6,305 nucleotides of DNA, taken from the NCBI GenBank assembly GCA_007116445.1, contig SKIM01000004.1:1-6305 (forward strand). The letters run 5' to 3'. The notes below the pieces were generated by a model. The model made no database searches. It was given only the letters and a program-made list of their open reading frames with translations, and was not told the DNA's origin. Source of the DNA: Natronohydrobacter sp. (GTDB lineage: Bacteria; Pseudomonadota; Alphaproteobacteria; Rhodobacterales; Rhodobacteraceae). Shown in pieces: positions 1 to 6,140 of the stretch. A program made the translations under genes and the position numbers. Every line of letters begins with the position of its first letter. Position 1 is the first letter of the stretch.

Positions 1-2624
1 AACTGACCCGGCGCAGGCCCATAGACCCGCGCGCCGGGGGCGGTGACATAGGGGTTCATGTCGCAGGCTTCATCGCGCGCCGTCAATGCGCGCACCGCCT
101 GTTGAAACAGCGCAGAGAGTGCCGGAAATACATCGCGGAACAGGCCCGAGACGCGCAGGGTCACATCGATGCGCGGGTGCTCCATCTCTGCCAGTGGCAC
201 AATCTCGATGCCAGAGACGCGTTCGGTGCCTGCGTCCCAGACCGGACGCGCGCCGATCAGAACAAGCGCCATGGCAAAATCCTCGCCTGCAGTGCGCATG
301 GTCGCTGAGCCCCAGAGGTCGACCACCACCCCGCGTGGCCAGTCGCCATGATCCTGCAGATGCCGACGGATCAACTCAGCGGCCAGACGCGCGCCTTGCG
401 CGTAGGCTGCGCGCGTCGGCACCGAACGCGGGTCGGTCGTGTAGAGGTTGCGCCCTGTGGGCAGCACATCCGCACGGCCCCGATAGGGCGAACCCGACGG
501 CCCCGGCGCAATCCAGCGGCCCGCCAGCGCCTCGCAGAGTGCGCGAGCCTCGCTTGCGGCCGCGGCTTGCGCATCGAATTCTGACGGGGGGTGCGGCGCG
601 CGACCCCAGATGTGCAGCCCGTCGCCAAACTGGCTTTCCTTCACATCGCAGACGAAGCGATCAATCCGCGTGATCGCCTCGCTGACGCATGTGTCCGTGG
701 CGATGCCCAGATCGTCTTCGACGCCCAAAACCCGCGCCTCATTACGGATATCCGCCATCAGCCGGTCGCGGCGGCGCGGGTCCAGCCCATCGGCATTCGA
801 GAATTCATCGAGCAGCGCCTCAAGCCGGGCAAAACGCTCGGGCGTGCCAGAGGCGCGCAGCGGCGGGGGGATATGGCCCAACGTGACAGCCCCGATGCGA
901 CGCTTGGCCTGCGCGGCCTCGCCGGGGTCATTGACAATGAACGGATAGATCACTGGCAGCGCGCCGGTCAGAGCCTCGGGCCAGCAGGCATCGGACAGGG
1001 CGACCGATTTGCCCGGCAACCATTCCAGCGTGCCATGCGCGCCGATATGGATCAGCGCTTGTACCTGTGTCCGCAGCCAGAGGTAGAAGGCAACATAGCA
1101 ATGGCGTGGCGTGCGGCTGAGGTCGTGATACTCGTCAGCGCGCAGGGCGGGCGTGCCGCGTTCGGGTTGCAGCGCGATGAGGGCGCGGCCTGCGCGCAGA
1201 GCAGTGAAGGTGAACGCGCCGTCTTGCGCCAGCGGGTCGGTTTCCGGCGCGCCCCATGACTGCGCAAGCGCGTCTTGCAGGTCGGGCAGCAGGCTTTGCA
1301 ACGCTGCTTCATACGCGGCGAGGGAATAGGTGATCCGCGCCTGCCCCAGCGCTTCGGCGAGCTTTGGTCGGGGCGGGGTATCGTGTCCTGCCGCCCGAAG
1401 GTCTGCCAAGATCGCTTCCATCGACGCGAGCGGGTCCAGCCCGACAGCATGCGCCATGTTCCAGGGCCGCCCCGGATAGGTCGAGAGCACGAAGGCGAGA
1501 TTGCGCGCCTCGGGCGGTGTGCGGGCCAGATCATGCCAGCCCTTGACCCGCGCGACTGCTGCGCGGATTCGCGCGGCATCCGGCGCATGGGCGTAGCGCG
1601 CAAATTCCAGCGCCGGGTCTTGCGGTTGCGGGTCTTTGAAAGACACTGCGCCAGCGAAAATTCGCCCATCCACTTCCGGCAGCACCACATGCATAGCCAG
1701 GTCCGCCGGAGACAGCCCACGGTCTGACCCCTCCCAGGCCGCGCGGGTGGCGGTTGAGAGCGCAACCTGAAACACCGGCACGCCTGCGATATCGAGCGGC
1801 GAACCTCCGGCCCCGCCGCGCCCCGAAAACGAGGTTGCGTTGAGGATCGCCGCTGGCGCCAGATGCGCCACCTGCCGCGCCAGCCATGCGCGCGCGTCGG
1901 GGGCTTTGAGCGACGGCACGAACAGGCCGAGGGCCGCGAAGCCCTGCAAGCCAAGCTCGGCGCAGAGCGCCTTCATCGGGGCGAGATCCGCCGAGACCAG
2001 CCAGGAGCGGTAGAAGACCACCAGCACGCGCGGGCGCGGGTCTGCTCCGAGAATCAGCGGGCAGGCAACGCCTTTGGCCGGGGTCCATGCGCCGACCTCT
2101 GGCAAGGTCTTCGCGCCGCGCACTGGACCGGCATAGAGCCCGGCGGCAAGGGCCAGTTGCGCCAAGGCCGCTTGCGCGGCGACTTCCCCACCTGCATCGC
2201 AGAGCTTCGACAGCCGCAGCAGGGTCGAGGCAGGCAGGGTGGAGACAGCATCGAGCTGCGGATCACCCCGCCCATCGGCAGGCAGCACCGCCAACGCAAT
2301 CCCTTTGGCACGGGCAAGGCGCTCGACCTGCTGGAGCCCGTAAGCCCAATAGGGCGCGCCGCCGATCAACCGGATCAAAATACCGCGCGCCCCCGCCAGC
2401 GTCTGCTCCAGATAGGTATCGACCGAAAGCGGATGCCGCAGCGCCGCCAGATTGGCCAGCCGCAGCGTAGGCAACCCGCCTGCAGCCCTGTGCCAGCCTG
2501 CCGCAAACGCCCCGAGATCACTGTCCGAGAAAGACAGCACCACCAGATCCGCCGGAGATTGCCCCAGATCAGTGGGGGTGTCGGTCTCATCCAGACCGTG
2601 GCTTTCGCGGAAGATCACATGCAT
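1..2624 (-). CDS. cobN: Cobaltochelatase subunit CobN, N-terminal 874 residues (3' end outside window)
   Basis: Large, porphyrin-like-substrate-binding subunit of the aerobic ATP-dependent cobaltochelatase CobNST, which inserts Co2+ into hydrogenobyrinic acid a,c-diamide in the cytoplasm. The frame is open without a stop from the ATG at 2624 to the window edge. The protein begins MHVVFRESHGLDETDTP, a typical alphaproteobacterial CobN start. Further CobN signatures are IGAHGTLEWLPGKSVALS from residue 527, LYTTDPRSVPT around 727-737, and NPYVTAPGARVYGPAPG at the window edge. Family members usually have about 1,200-1,280 residues, so roughly the last 350-400 are missing here because the window ends, not because the gene is broken. 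The start lies 10 nt after the cobW stop, with no strong Shine-Dalgarno sequence, so translation probably depends on coupling to cobW. ChlH/BchH (magnesium chelatase) is related, but the start sequence and cob neighbours favour CobN. Confidence 0.96.
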   Translation of the reverse strand, partial: MHVIFRESHGLDETDTPTDLGQSPADLVVLSFSDSDLGAFAAGWHRAAGGLPTLRLANLAALRHPLSVDTYLEQTLAGARGILIRLIGGAPYWAYGLQQVERLARAKGIALAVLPADGRGDPQLDAVSTLPASTLLRLSKLCDAGGEVAAQAALAQLALAAGLYAGPVRGAKTLPEVGAWTPAKGVACPLILGADPRPRVLVVFYRSWLVSADLAPMKALCAELGLQGFAALGLFVPSLKAPDARAWLARQVAHLAPAAILNATSFSGRGGAGGSPLDIAGVPVFQVALSTATRAAWEGSDRGLSPADLAMHVVLPEVDGRIFAGAVSFKDPQPQDPALEFARYAHAPDAARIRAAVARVKGWHDLARTPPEARNLAFVLSTYPGRPWNMAHAVGLDPLASMEAILADLRAAGHDTPPRPKLAEALGQARITYSLAAYEAALQSLLPDLQDALAQSWGAPETDPLAQDGAFTFTALRAGRALIALQPERGTPALRADEYHDLSRTPRHCYVAFYLWLRTQVQALIHIGAHGTLEWLPGKSVALSDACWPEALTGALPVIYPFIVNDPGEAAQAKRRIGAVTLGHIPPPLRASGTPERFARLEALLDEFSNADGLDPRRRDRLMADIRNEARVLGVEDDLGIATDTCVSEAITRIDRFVCDVKESQFGDGLHIWGRAPHPPSEFDAQAAAASEARALCEALAGRWIAPGPSGSPYRGRADVLPTGRNLYTTDPRSVPTRAAYAQGARLAAELIRRHLQDHGDWPRGVVVDLWGSATMRTAGEDFAMALVLIGARPVWDAGTERVSGIEIVPLAEMEHPRIDVTLRVSGLFRDVFPALSALFQQAVRALTARDEACDMNPYVTAPGARVYGPAPGQ

Positions 2625-2634
2625 GAGAGGCCGC

Positions 2635-3690
2635 TTACTGTGCTGGCGCTGCGTCTGGCAACAAGATTGCACGGATCGCAGCCAGATCGATATCATCATG
2701 CTCGGCGATCACCACCAGACGCCCCCTGCGCGGCTCATCTGCGCGCCAAGGCCGGTCAAACTGGTGGCGCACCCGCGCGCCAACGGCCTGCACCAGAAGC
2801 CGCATCGGCTTGCCTGCAACTGCCGCATGGCCCTTCACGCGCAAAATGCGGTGTTCCTGCGCCAGACGCTCGATCCGGGTGGCGAGTTCTGCCGGGTCGC
2901 TGATTTCGGGCAGGTCGATCACGACACTGTCGAAATCCTCGTGTTCATGGTCATGATGGCCGTCATGGTGGCTCGGTCGGGCGGTCAGATCATCTTCTGC
3001 AGCTGCCCCCAATCCAAGAATGACACGCGTATCCACCACGCCCTCCGCGACCTCGACCACGGGCAGGGAGCGCGGGGCCTCTGCCGCGATCACCGCGCGC
3101 GCTTTCGCGACGCCCTCGACCCCGGCCAGATCGGGCTTGGTCAACAGCACCAGATCGGCGCAGGCGATCTGATCCTCGAAGACCTCCGAGAGCGGGGTTT
3201 CGTGATCGAGGCTTTCATCGGCGGCACGCTGCCGGTCCACGGCGGCAACATCCGGCGCGAAGCGCCCTGCGGCTACCGCCTCGGCATCCGCGAGCGCGAT
3301 CACCCCATCGACTGTGATTTGCGAGCGTATCGCGGGCCAGTCAAACGCCTGCAGCAATGGCTTGGGCAGTGCGAGGCCCGAAGTCTCGATCAGGATGTGA
3401 TCGGGGCGCGGGTCAAGCTTCATCAGCGCCTCAATCGTGGGGATGAAATCATCCGCGACAGTGCAGCAGATGCAGCCATTGGCGAGTTCAACGATGTTTT
3501 CCTCGGGGCAGTCTGGCAGGGCGCAGCCGCGCAGGATCTCGCCATCGACCCCGACTTCTCCGAATTCATTCACGACCACCGCCAGCCGCCGCCCGCCGGG
3601 ATTACGCAGCAGATGGCTGATCAGTGTGGTCTTGCCCGAGCCCAGAAAGCCGGTGATCACAGTGACAGGAAGTTTCTCAAGCGTGCTCAT
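2635..3690 (-). CDS. cobW: CobW, GTP-dependent cobalt metallochaperone
   Basis: 351-residue G3E-family GTPase, thought to deliver Co2+ to the CobNST chelatase. Visible motifs are the Walker A GFLGSGKTT (residues 14-22), the metal-binding GCICC (72-76), the switch/Walker B region ILIETSG (99-105), and TKPD (184-187) at the base-recognition position where most G3E proteins have NKxD. A histidine-rich linker (241-250, six His) follows, then a CobW C-terminal domain (about 254-351). The chosen ATG at 3690 gives MSTLEKLPVTVITGFLGSG, the normal family start. An in-frame ATG 24 codons upstream lies inside the preceding gene and adds only a non-homologous arginine/proline-rich tail. The start overlaps the DUF1636 stop as ATGA, pointing to translational coupling. 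cobN follows 10 nt after its stop. Related zinc G3E proteins (ZigA/YeiR types) are less likely given the cobN neighbour. Confidence 0.96.
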   Translation of the reverse strand: MSTLEKLPVTVITGFLGSGKTTLISHLLRNPGGRRLAVVVNEFGEVGVDGEILRGCALPDCPEENIVELANGCICCTVADDFIPTIEALMKLDPRPDHILIETSGLALPKPLLQAFDWPAIRSQITVDGVIALADAEAVAAGRFAPDVAAVDRQRAADESLDHETPLSEVFEDQIACADLVLLTKPDLAGVEGVAKARAVIAAEAPRSLPVVEVAEGVVDTRVILGLGAAAEDDLTARPSHHDGHHDHEHEDFDSVVIDLPEISDPAELATRIERLAQEHRILRVKGHAAVAGKPMRLLVQAVGARVRHQFDRPWRADEPRRGRLVVIAEHDDIDLAAIRAILLPDAAPAQ

Positions 3691-4061
3691 GAAGAAAACC
3701 CTTCGATTGGGGGAATGCGGGCGATGCAATTCTTGCGGAAATGTTCTGGGCGTTCGCGCCATGGCACGATGCCGTCAGGCGTGGCAGCGTATTTCACGGC
3801 CCCTTCGATCAGTGGTGCGATGTCGCTTTCCGCGTTCAGGCGGCCGTAGACATAGGTCCAGCGCCCCGACCCGCGCAGTGCGATGGTGCAGCCTTGCGAA
3901 CAATTCGAAAAACACGCGACTGGCGTGATGCGTATCGCTTCGGGCATCGCCGCTTGCAGGCGCTGCATCAACGTGGTGCCGGGGCGCTCGGTGGCGTCGT
4001 CATGGGCCTGCTCACCCCGGCAGGAAGTGCAGACGAGAAGCTCGACAAAAGGTGTGTCCAT
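3687..4061 (-). CDS. DUF1636 family protein, ferredoxin-like, five conserved-looking cysteines
   Basis: 124-residue cytoplasmic protein with no signal peptide or membrane segment. Cysteines lie at C11 and C14 (VCTSC), then C50, C54 and C58 (CFSNCSQGC), with a sixth, C112, in the C-terminal FRKNC motif. The spacing resembles thioredoxin-fold [2Fe-2S] ferredoxins, and DUF1636 proteins are often described as ferredoxin-like and found beside cobW/cobN. Its biochemical role is not established; carrying an iron-sulphur cluster or binding cobalt are both possible. I chose the ATG at 4061 (MDTPFVELLVCTSC) because the family homology starts there. The alternative GTG at 4100 lies inside the hairpin at 4088-4113 and adds a non-homologous peptide. 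The gene overlaps cobW by 4 nt (ATGA), so the two are very probably translated together. Confidence 0.85.
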   Translation of the reverse strand: MDTPFVELLVCTSCRGEQAHDDATERPGTTLMQRLQAAMPEAIRITPVACFSNCSQGCTIALRGSGRWTYVYGRLNAESDIAPLIEGAVKYAATPDGIVPWRERPEHFRKNCIARIPPIEGFSS

Positions 4062-4080
4062 GTGTGTCCCGTTGAGTTGG

Positions 4081-4113
4081 AAAAACAGGAGCGGCACCAC
4101 GCGGCGCCGCTCC
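4081..4113 (-). terminator. Intrinsic-terminator-like hairpin between hupE and the DUF1636 gene
   Basis: On the minus strand, 16 nt after the hupE stop, GGAGCGGC (4113-4106) pairs perfectly with GCCGCTCC (4095-4088). Two more G-C pairs form inside, past a single A/C mismatch, leaving a four-base loop. After the stem come TG and five T residues (4085-4081). The T-run is short and set off by two bases, so termination may be partial. As cobW and cobN lie downstream with no obvious promoter of their own, I read this as a possible attenuator that lowers their expression relative to hupE, or as an mRNA-stabilising 3' structure. Confidence 0.6.
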
Positions 4114-4128
4114 TTTGGCCACAGCAGA

Positions 4129-4743
4129 TCAGCTCAGGATCATGTGTTCGAGTGTCTCGACGAAGAAGACGAGGCCCGCACCCAGACAGACCGCTGCGGC
4201 GACTCTGGCCTGTATCTGGCTTTGCGTCTGTTCCAGCATTCGGCCTGCAAGCTTGGCCACCGCGGTGAGGATCACGAGCTGGATCAGACCGAAGCCCAAC
4301 AGATAGGCAAAGATCGGCAGCGGCGTCGCGCCGATCACGGCCTCGCCGTATCCCCAGCCATGGAATAGCCCAGCAACTGCGAAGCCTGCCAGCGCGGCAG
4401 GCCCTGCAACCTGCCGCCCCAGCACCAGAAGCGCGCCCAGCACTACGACCGAAGCTGCGATGACCAGTTCAGCCAAGGGAAGGATCACACCGCCCAGATG
4501 CAGTGCGGTTCCGACCAACGTCGCGGCGATGAATGCAAAGGGCGCAGCAATGGCGCGACCGGCAAAGGCCGCAGCCAGCCCGATCAGTACGATAATGGCC
4601 AGATGGTCGAGGCCGATCACAGGATGCGCAAGCCCCGAAATGAGACCGTGAAACAGGGTCTGCGGGGCCTCGCCCCCCAGAGGATGGTGGGCCAATGCGG
4701 GGCTGGCCAGCAAGAGAGCGGGCAGGATCAGGAAACGTGGCAT
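4129..4743 (-). CDS. hupE: HupE/UreJ-family metal permease, probable cobalt importer
   Basis: 204-residue inner-membrane protein. The start at 4743 gives a clear Sec signal peptide (MPRFLILPALLLASPALA), with cleavage expected just before H19-H20, so the mature protein begins with two histidines. The family motif HPxxGxDH is present at residues 40-47 (HPVIGLDH), and a second possible metal site is LFHGWGYGEA (H128, E134). About six hydrophobic segments follow the signal. HupE/UreJ proteins transport Ni2+ or Co2+; cobalt is inferred here from the B12 riboswitch upstream and cobW/cobN downstream. A Shine-Dalgarno-like AGGA lies about 10 nt before the ATG. An in-frame ATG at 4791 overlaps the previous gene's end and would put 16 residues ahead of the signal peptide, so I reject it. 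The gene starts 25 nt after the cytochrome-like gene. Confidence 0.9.
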   Translation of the reverse strand: MPRFLILPALLLASPALAHHPLGGEAPQTLFHGLISGLAHPVIGLDHLAIIVLIGLAAAFAGRAIAAPFAFIAATLVGTALHLGGVILPLAELVIAASVVVLGALLVLGRQVAGPAALAGFAVAGLFHGWGYGEAVIGATPLPIFAYLLGFGLIQLVILTAVAKLAGRMLEQTQSQIQARVAAAVCLGAGLVFFVETLEHMILS

Positions 4744-4768
4744 GCGTTGGGGTCCTACAATATCAAGT

Positions 4769-5404
4769 TCAGCGTTGACGGAAATCGGCATGGCAGGCCA
4801 CGCAGTAGTAGCGCAGGTCGTGCAAGCCGTTGACCAGATCGCCCCCATCGCGAACAGTCTGCGCGAAACGGGCGGCCTCATCGGCAAAGGCCGCGGTGTA
4901 GAGCGCGAAGCGTTCGGGCGCGTCCCAGATTGCGGGCAGCGCACCCGCCGCGCCGTCAGGCGCAGGCGAGGCGATCTCGAAGAGGCGGTCGATCTGGCTG
5001 CCCAGAAGCGCAAGCGCATCGGCATGGATCTGCACAATGTCGTCGCCCCCGGCTTCCGATAGCAGCGTCGCGGACAGCGCACGGAAATGTCCTGACTTGG
5101 CGCTCATGGAGCGGCGACGACGCTCGGTCAGCCCATCCTCGGCGGTTGCGAAGACCTGCGCGGGCGGGTGGCGGTCACCATGCGCGCCAAAAGGGCCTGT
5201 CAGTTGTTCGGCCTGATCTGGGTCAAAATGAGCGTGCCCATGGGAATGCCCGTGACCATGCGGATGGTCATGCGCTTGACGATCTGCGTGCAAAAGAGGC
5301 GCGCTGGTGGTCGCACCGGGGAGCGCGTAGGCCACGACGCCCGCCGCGAGCACATAAGACCCGACAGCAAGCGTCGCGCCCGCCAGAAAACTTCTGGATT
5401 GCAT
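4769..5404 (-). CDS. Exported histidine-rich cytochrome c'-like protein, first gene of the cobalt operon
   Basis: 211 residues in three parts. Residues 1-30 are a hydrophobic export signal or membrane anchor. Residues 45-59 alternate histidine with other residues (H45, 47, 49, 51, 53, 55, 57, 59), a likely periplasmic divalent-metal site. Residues about 95-211 resemble cytochrome c'/c556. The evidence is an RRRRSM start whose M100 sits where c556-type proteins have the axial Met, a middle LPAIWDAPERF stretch typical of the family, and a C-terminal haem motif CVACHADFR (C201, C204, H205). The protein would therefore be periplasmic, with covalently attached haem and a metal-binding arm. Its task is unknown; capturing Co2+ for HupE, or redox tuning or sensing, fit the location. 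The ATG at 5404 has AAGGA nine nt upstream. Cytochrome c' assignment is strong from the motif pattern; a direct role in cobalt uptake is inference. Confidence 0.85.
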   Translation of the reverse strand: MQSRSFLAGATLAVGSYVLAAGVVAYALPGATTSAPLLHADRQAHDHPHGHGHSHGHAHFDPDQAEQLTGPFGAHGDRHPPAQVFATAEDGLTERRRRSMSAKSGHFRALSATLLSEAGGDDIVQIHADALALLGSQIDRLFEIASPAPDGAAGALPAIWDAPERFALYTAAFADEAARFAQTVRDGGDLVNGLHDLRYYCVACHADFRQR

Positions 5405-5544
5405 TCGTCCTCATCCTTCCTGCACGACCTCCCGTCGCGCGGCAAATGGCGGGATGCGCAGGCAGGACCGGACGCAGGCGCTTGACCGGTAACCAGCCCA
5501 ACCAGCCACCCCGCTGATTGATTTGCCCCATGACAGGGCGGCTT
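5405..5544 (-). promoter_or_regulatory. Leader between riboswitch and first gene, with possible SD-blocking hairpin
   Basis: This 140-nt stretch holds no convincing gene. On the minus strand, TCCTGC (5467-5462) can pair with GCAGGA (5423-5418), and inside it TCCCG (5454-5450) pairs with CGGGA (5434-5430). The internal loops are 7 and 6 nt and the hairpin loop 15 nt. The 3' arm runs into the likely Shine-Dalgarno sequence AAGGA (5418-5414). This could be the expression platform by which the B12 riboswitch blocks translation of the cytochrome-like gene. I see no U-run, so a translational switch is more likely than a terminator. The folding is by eye only. Confidence 0.4.
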
Positions 5545-5735
5545 ATTTGCTGGCAGGTCTCCCGGCTTGCGGATCCCGAGGTTTCCCTCTGCGGTCGTCC
5601 CGCCTTCCCGGCCTCAAATAGGCCAGTGGCATTGGGCGACCTCTCCGGTCACGGTCGCGGGGGCGGCTGCGTTCGGGTTGACTAAGCAACGTCGCGCATT
5701 CCCTTTTCACCTGCTAGGCAGGCACCAGCTTCAGC
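5545..5735 (-). ncRNA. Cobalamin (adenosylcobalamin) riboswitch
   Basis: Read on the minus strand, the conserved parts of a cobalamin riboswitch appear in order. They are a closing helix GCTGG (5729-5725) pairing with CCAGC (5553-5549); GGTGCC near the 5' end; GTGAAAAGGGAA (about 5710-5699); GCAGCCGCCCCCGCGACCGT (5670-5651); GCCACTGG (5630-5623); GGGAAGGC (5609-5602); and the B12 box AAGCCGGGAGACCTGCC (5568-5552). When B12 coenzyme is plentiful this RNA normally switches off the genes after it, here the whole cobalt uptake and insertion operon. The exact ends are approximate. Confidence 0.96.
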
Positions 5736-5765
5736 TTTGTGCTCATGTCGTGATGTCGCTGTCAA
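5736..5765 (-). promoter_or_regulatory. Probable promoter of the riboswitch-cob operon
   Basis: On the minus strand a perfect -35 element TTGACA (5765-5760) is followed, after 18 nt, by a weak -10-like CACAAA (5741-5736). Transcription would start around 5729, just where the riboswitch closing helix begins, and this positional fit is the main support. The -10 matches the consensus at only three of six positions. The remnant integrase reading frame starts at about 5776 on the other strand, so little native DNA remains upstream. Confidence 0.55.
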
Positions 5766-5775
5766 GGAAAAGCCG

Positions 5776-6060
5776 ATGGAAGACCTGACTCACCGCCACA
5801 ACGGGAAGATGAGCCGCATCAAGGCCGCGCGCGATGAGATCACGGAAACCACGCGATTATCGGTGGAGCGTTGGATCATGGATCCCGAAATGATCGGTTG
5901 CGACAATCTTTGTCCCAGCCGTGTTCATGCAAGCCCGCACTTATCGACACGCCAGTACGCCCGGATCATGCGCGACTGGGTTCTCTTGATCGGGCTGGAA
6001 GCAACCACCTATGGCACTCATTCTGATCTGCACCGTTTCCGCAGGCCTCGAGCTCTCTGA
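5776..6060 (+). pseudogene. Tyrosine recombinase (phage-type integrase) remnant, both ends lost
   Basis: The frame reads ITETTRLSVERWI, then CPSRVHASPHLSTRQYARIMRDWVLLIGLEATTYGTHS, which matches the middle of small alphaproteobacterial tyrosine integrases. There the GTHS motif is normally followed by MRRTK and by the C-terminal part carrying the remaining catalytic His and Tyr. Here the frame departs after GTHS (about 6022) into an unrelated tail and stops at 6058-6060. The N-terminal half of the family is also absent: homology begins only near residue 22 counted from the ATG at 5776. It is therefore a fragment and should be inactive. Family assignment rests on recalled sequence pattern; the upstream edge of homology (about 5825) is approximate. 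Confidence 0.75.
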
Positions 6061-6077
6061 GGCGAGGATCAGATCAG
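6023..6077. repeat. Nested inverted repeat at the integrase/IS junction
   Basis: CTGATCTG (6023-6030) is mirrored by CAGATCAG (6070-6077). Between them GCCTC (6045-6049) is mirrored by GAGGC (6059-6063), with nine bases between. The repeat begins exactly where integrase homology ends. It may be a rearrangement scar, the end of a small element, or chance; the arms are short. Confidence 0.4.
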
Positions 6078-6113
6078 GGTTGAGCGTGCTCTGTTGCACA
6101 AATCTGCTGATGG

Positions 6114-6134
6114 CCGGGGTTCCCCTTTCCCCGG
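6114..6134 (-). terminator. GC-rich hairpin after the transposase stop
   Basis: CCGGGG (6114-6119) pairs with CCCCGG (6129-6134) around a nine-base loop, 7 nt beyond the transposase stop codon on the minus strand. No U-run follows, so it is at best a weak terminator or a 3' protective structure of the IS transcript. Confidence 0.3.
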
Positions 6135-6140
6135 ACAGAC

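Noticed and set aside
591..1259. Plus-strand open frame of 222 codons opposite cobN
   Set aside because: Antisense to clearly homologous CobN sequence; composition is that of a GC-rich shadow frame with no domain.
1052..2088. Two minus-strand frames of 300 and 185 codons overlapping cobN
   Set aside because: They are in other frames of the same strand as CobN, are rich in Arg/Pro/Ala, and show no homology; the CobN frame stays open through the whole stretch.
2452..3849. A long plus-strand open frame (465 codons) opposite cobW and its neighbours
   Set aside because: It lies fully antisense to cobW, the DUF1636 gene and the cobN start, has no recognisable domain, and is explained by high GC and codon bias of the minus-strand genes.
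4744..5082. Extension of the hupE frame upstream to 5082
   Set aside because: It overlaps the cytochrome-like gene in another frame, and the signal peptide and family homology begin at 4743.
4769..5404. The first gene as CbtB, the small cobalt transporter subunit with a His-rich tail
   Set aside because: CbtB is about 60 residues with a His-containing C-terminal end; this protein is 211 residues with a C-terminal haem CxxCH site and cytochrome c' pattern, so only the His-rich feature is shared.
5268..5531. Minus-strand 87-codon frame beginning in the riboswitch leader (MGQINQRGGWLGW...)
   Set aside because: It overlaps the real gene in another frame, lacks a convincing ribosome binding site and has no recognisable domain; a short leader peptide cannot be excluded but is not supported.
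6088..6105. The TGTTGCA-containing IS end as an IS6/IS26-type terminal repeat
   Set aside because: The end resembles IS6 repeats for a few bases, but the adjoining reading frame is an IS5-type transposase C-terminus.
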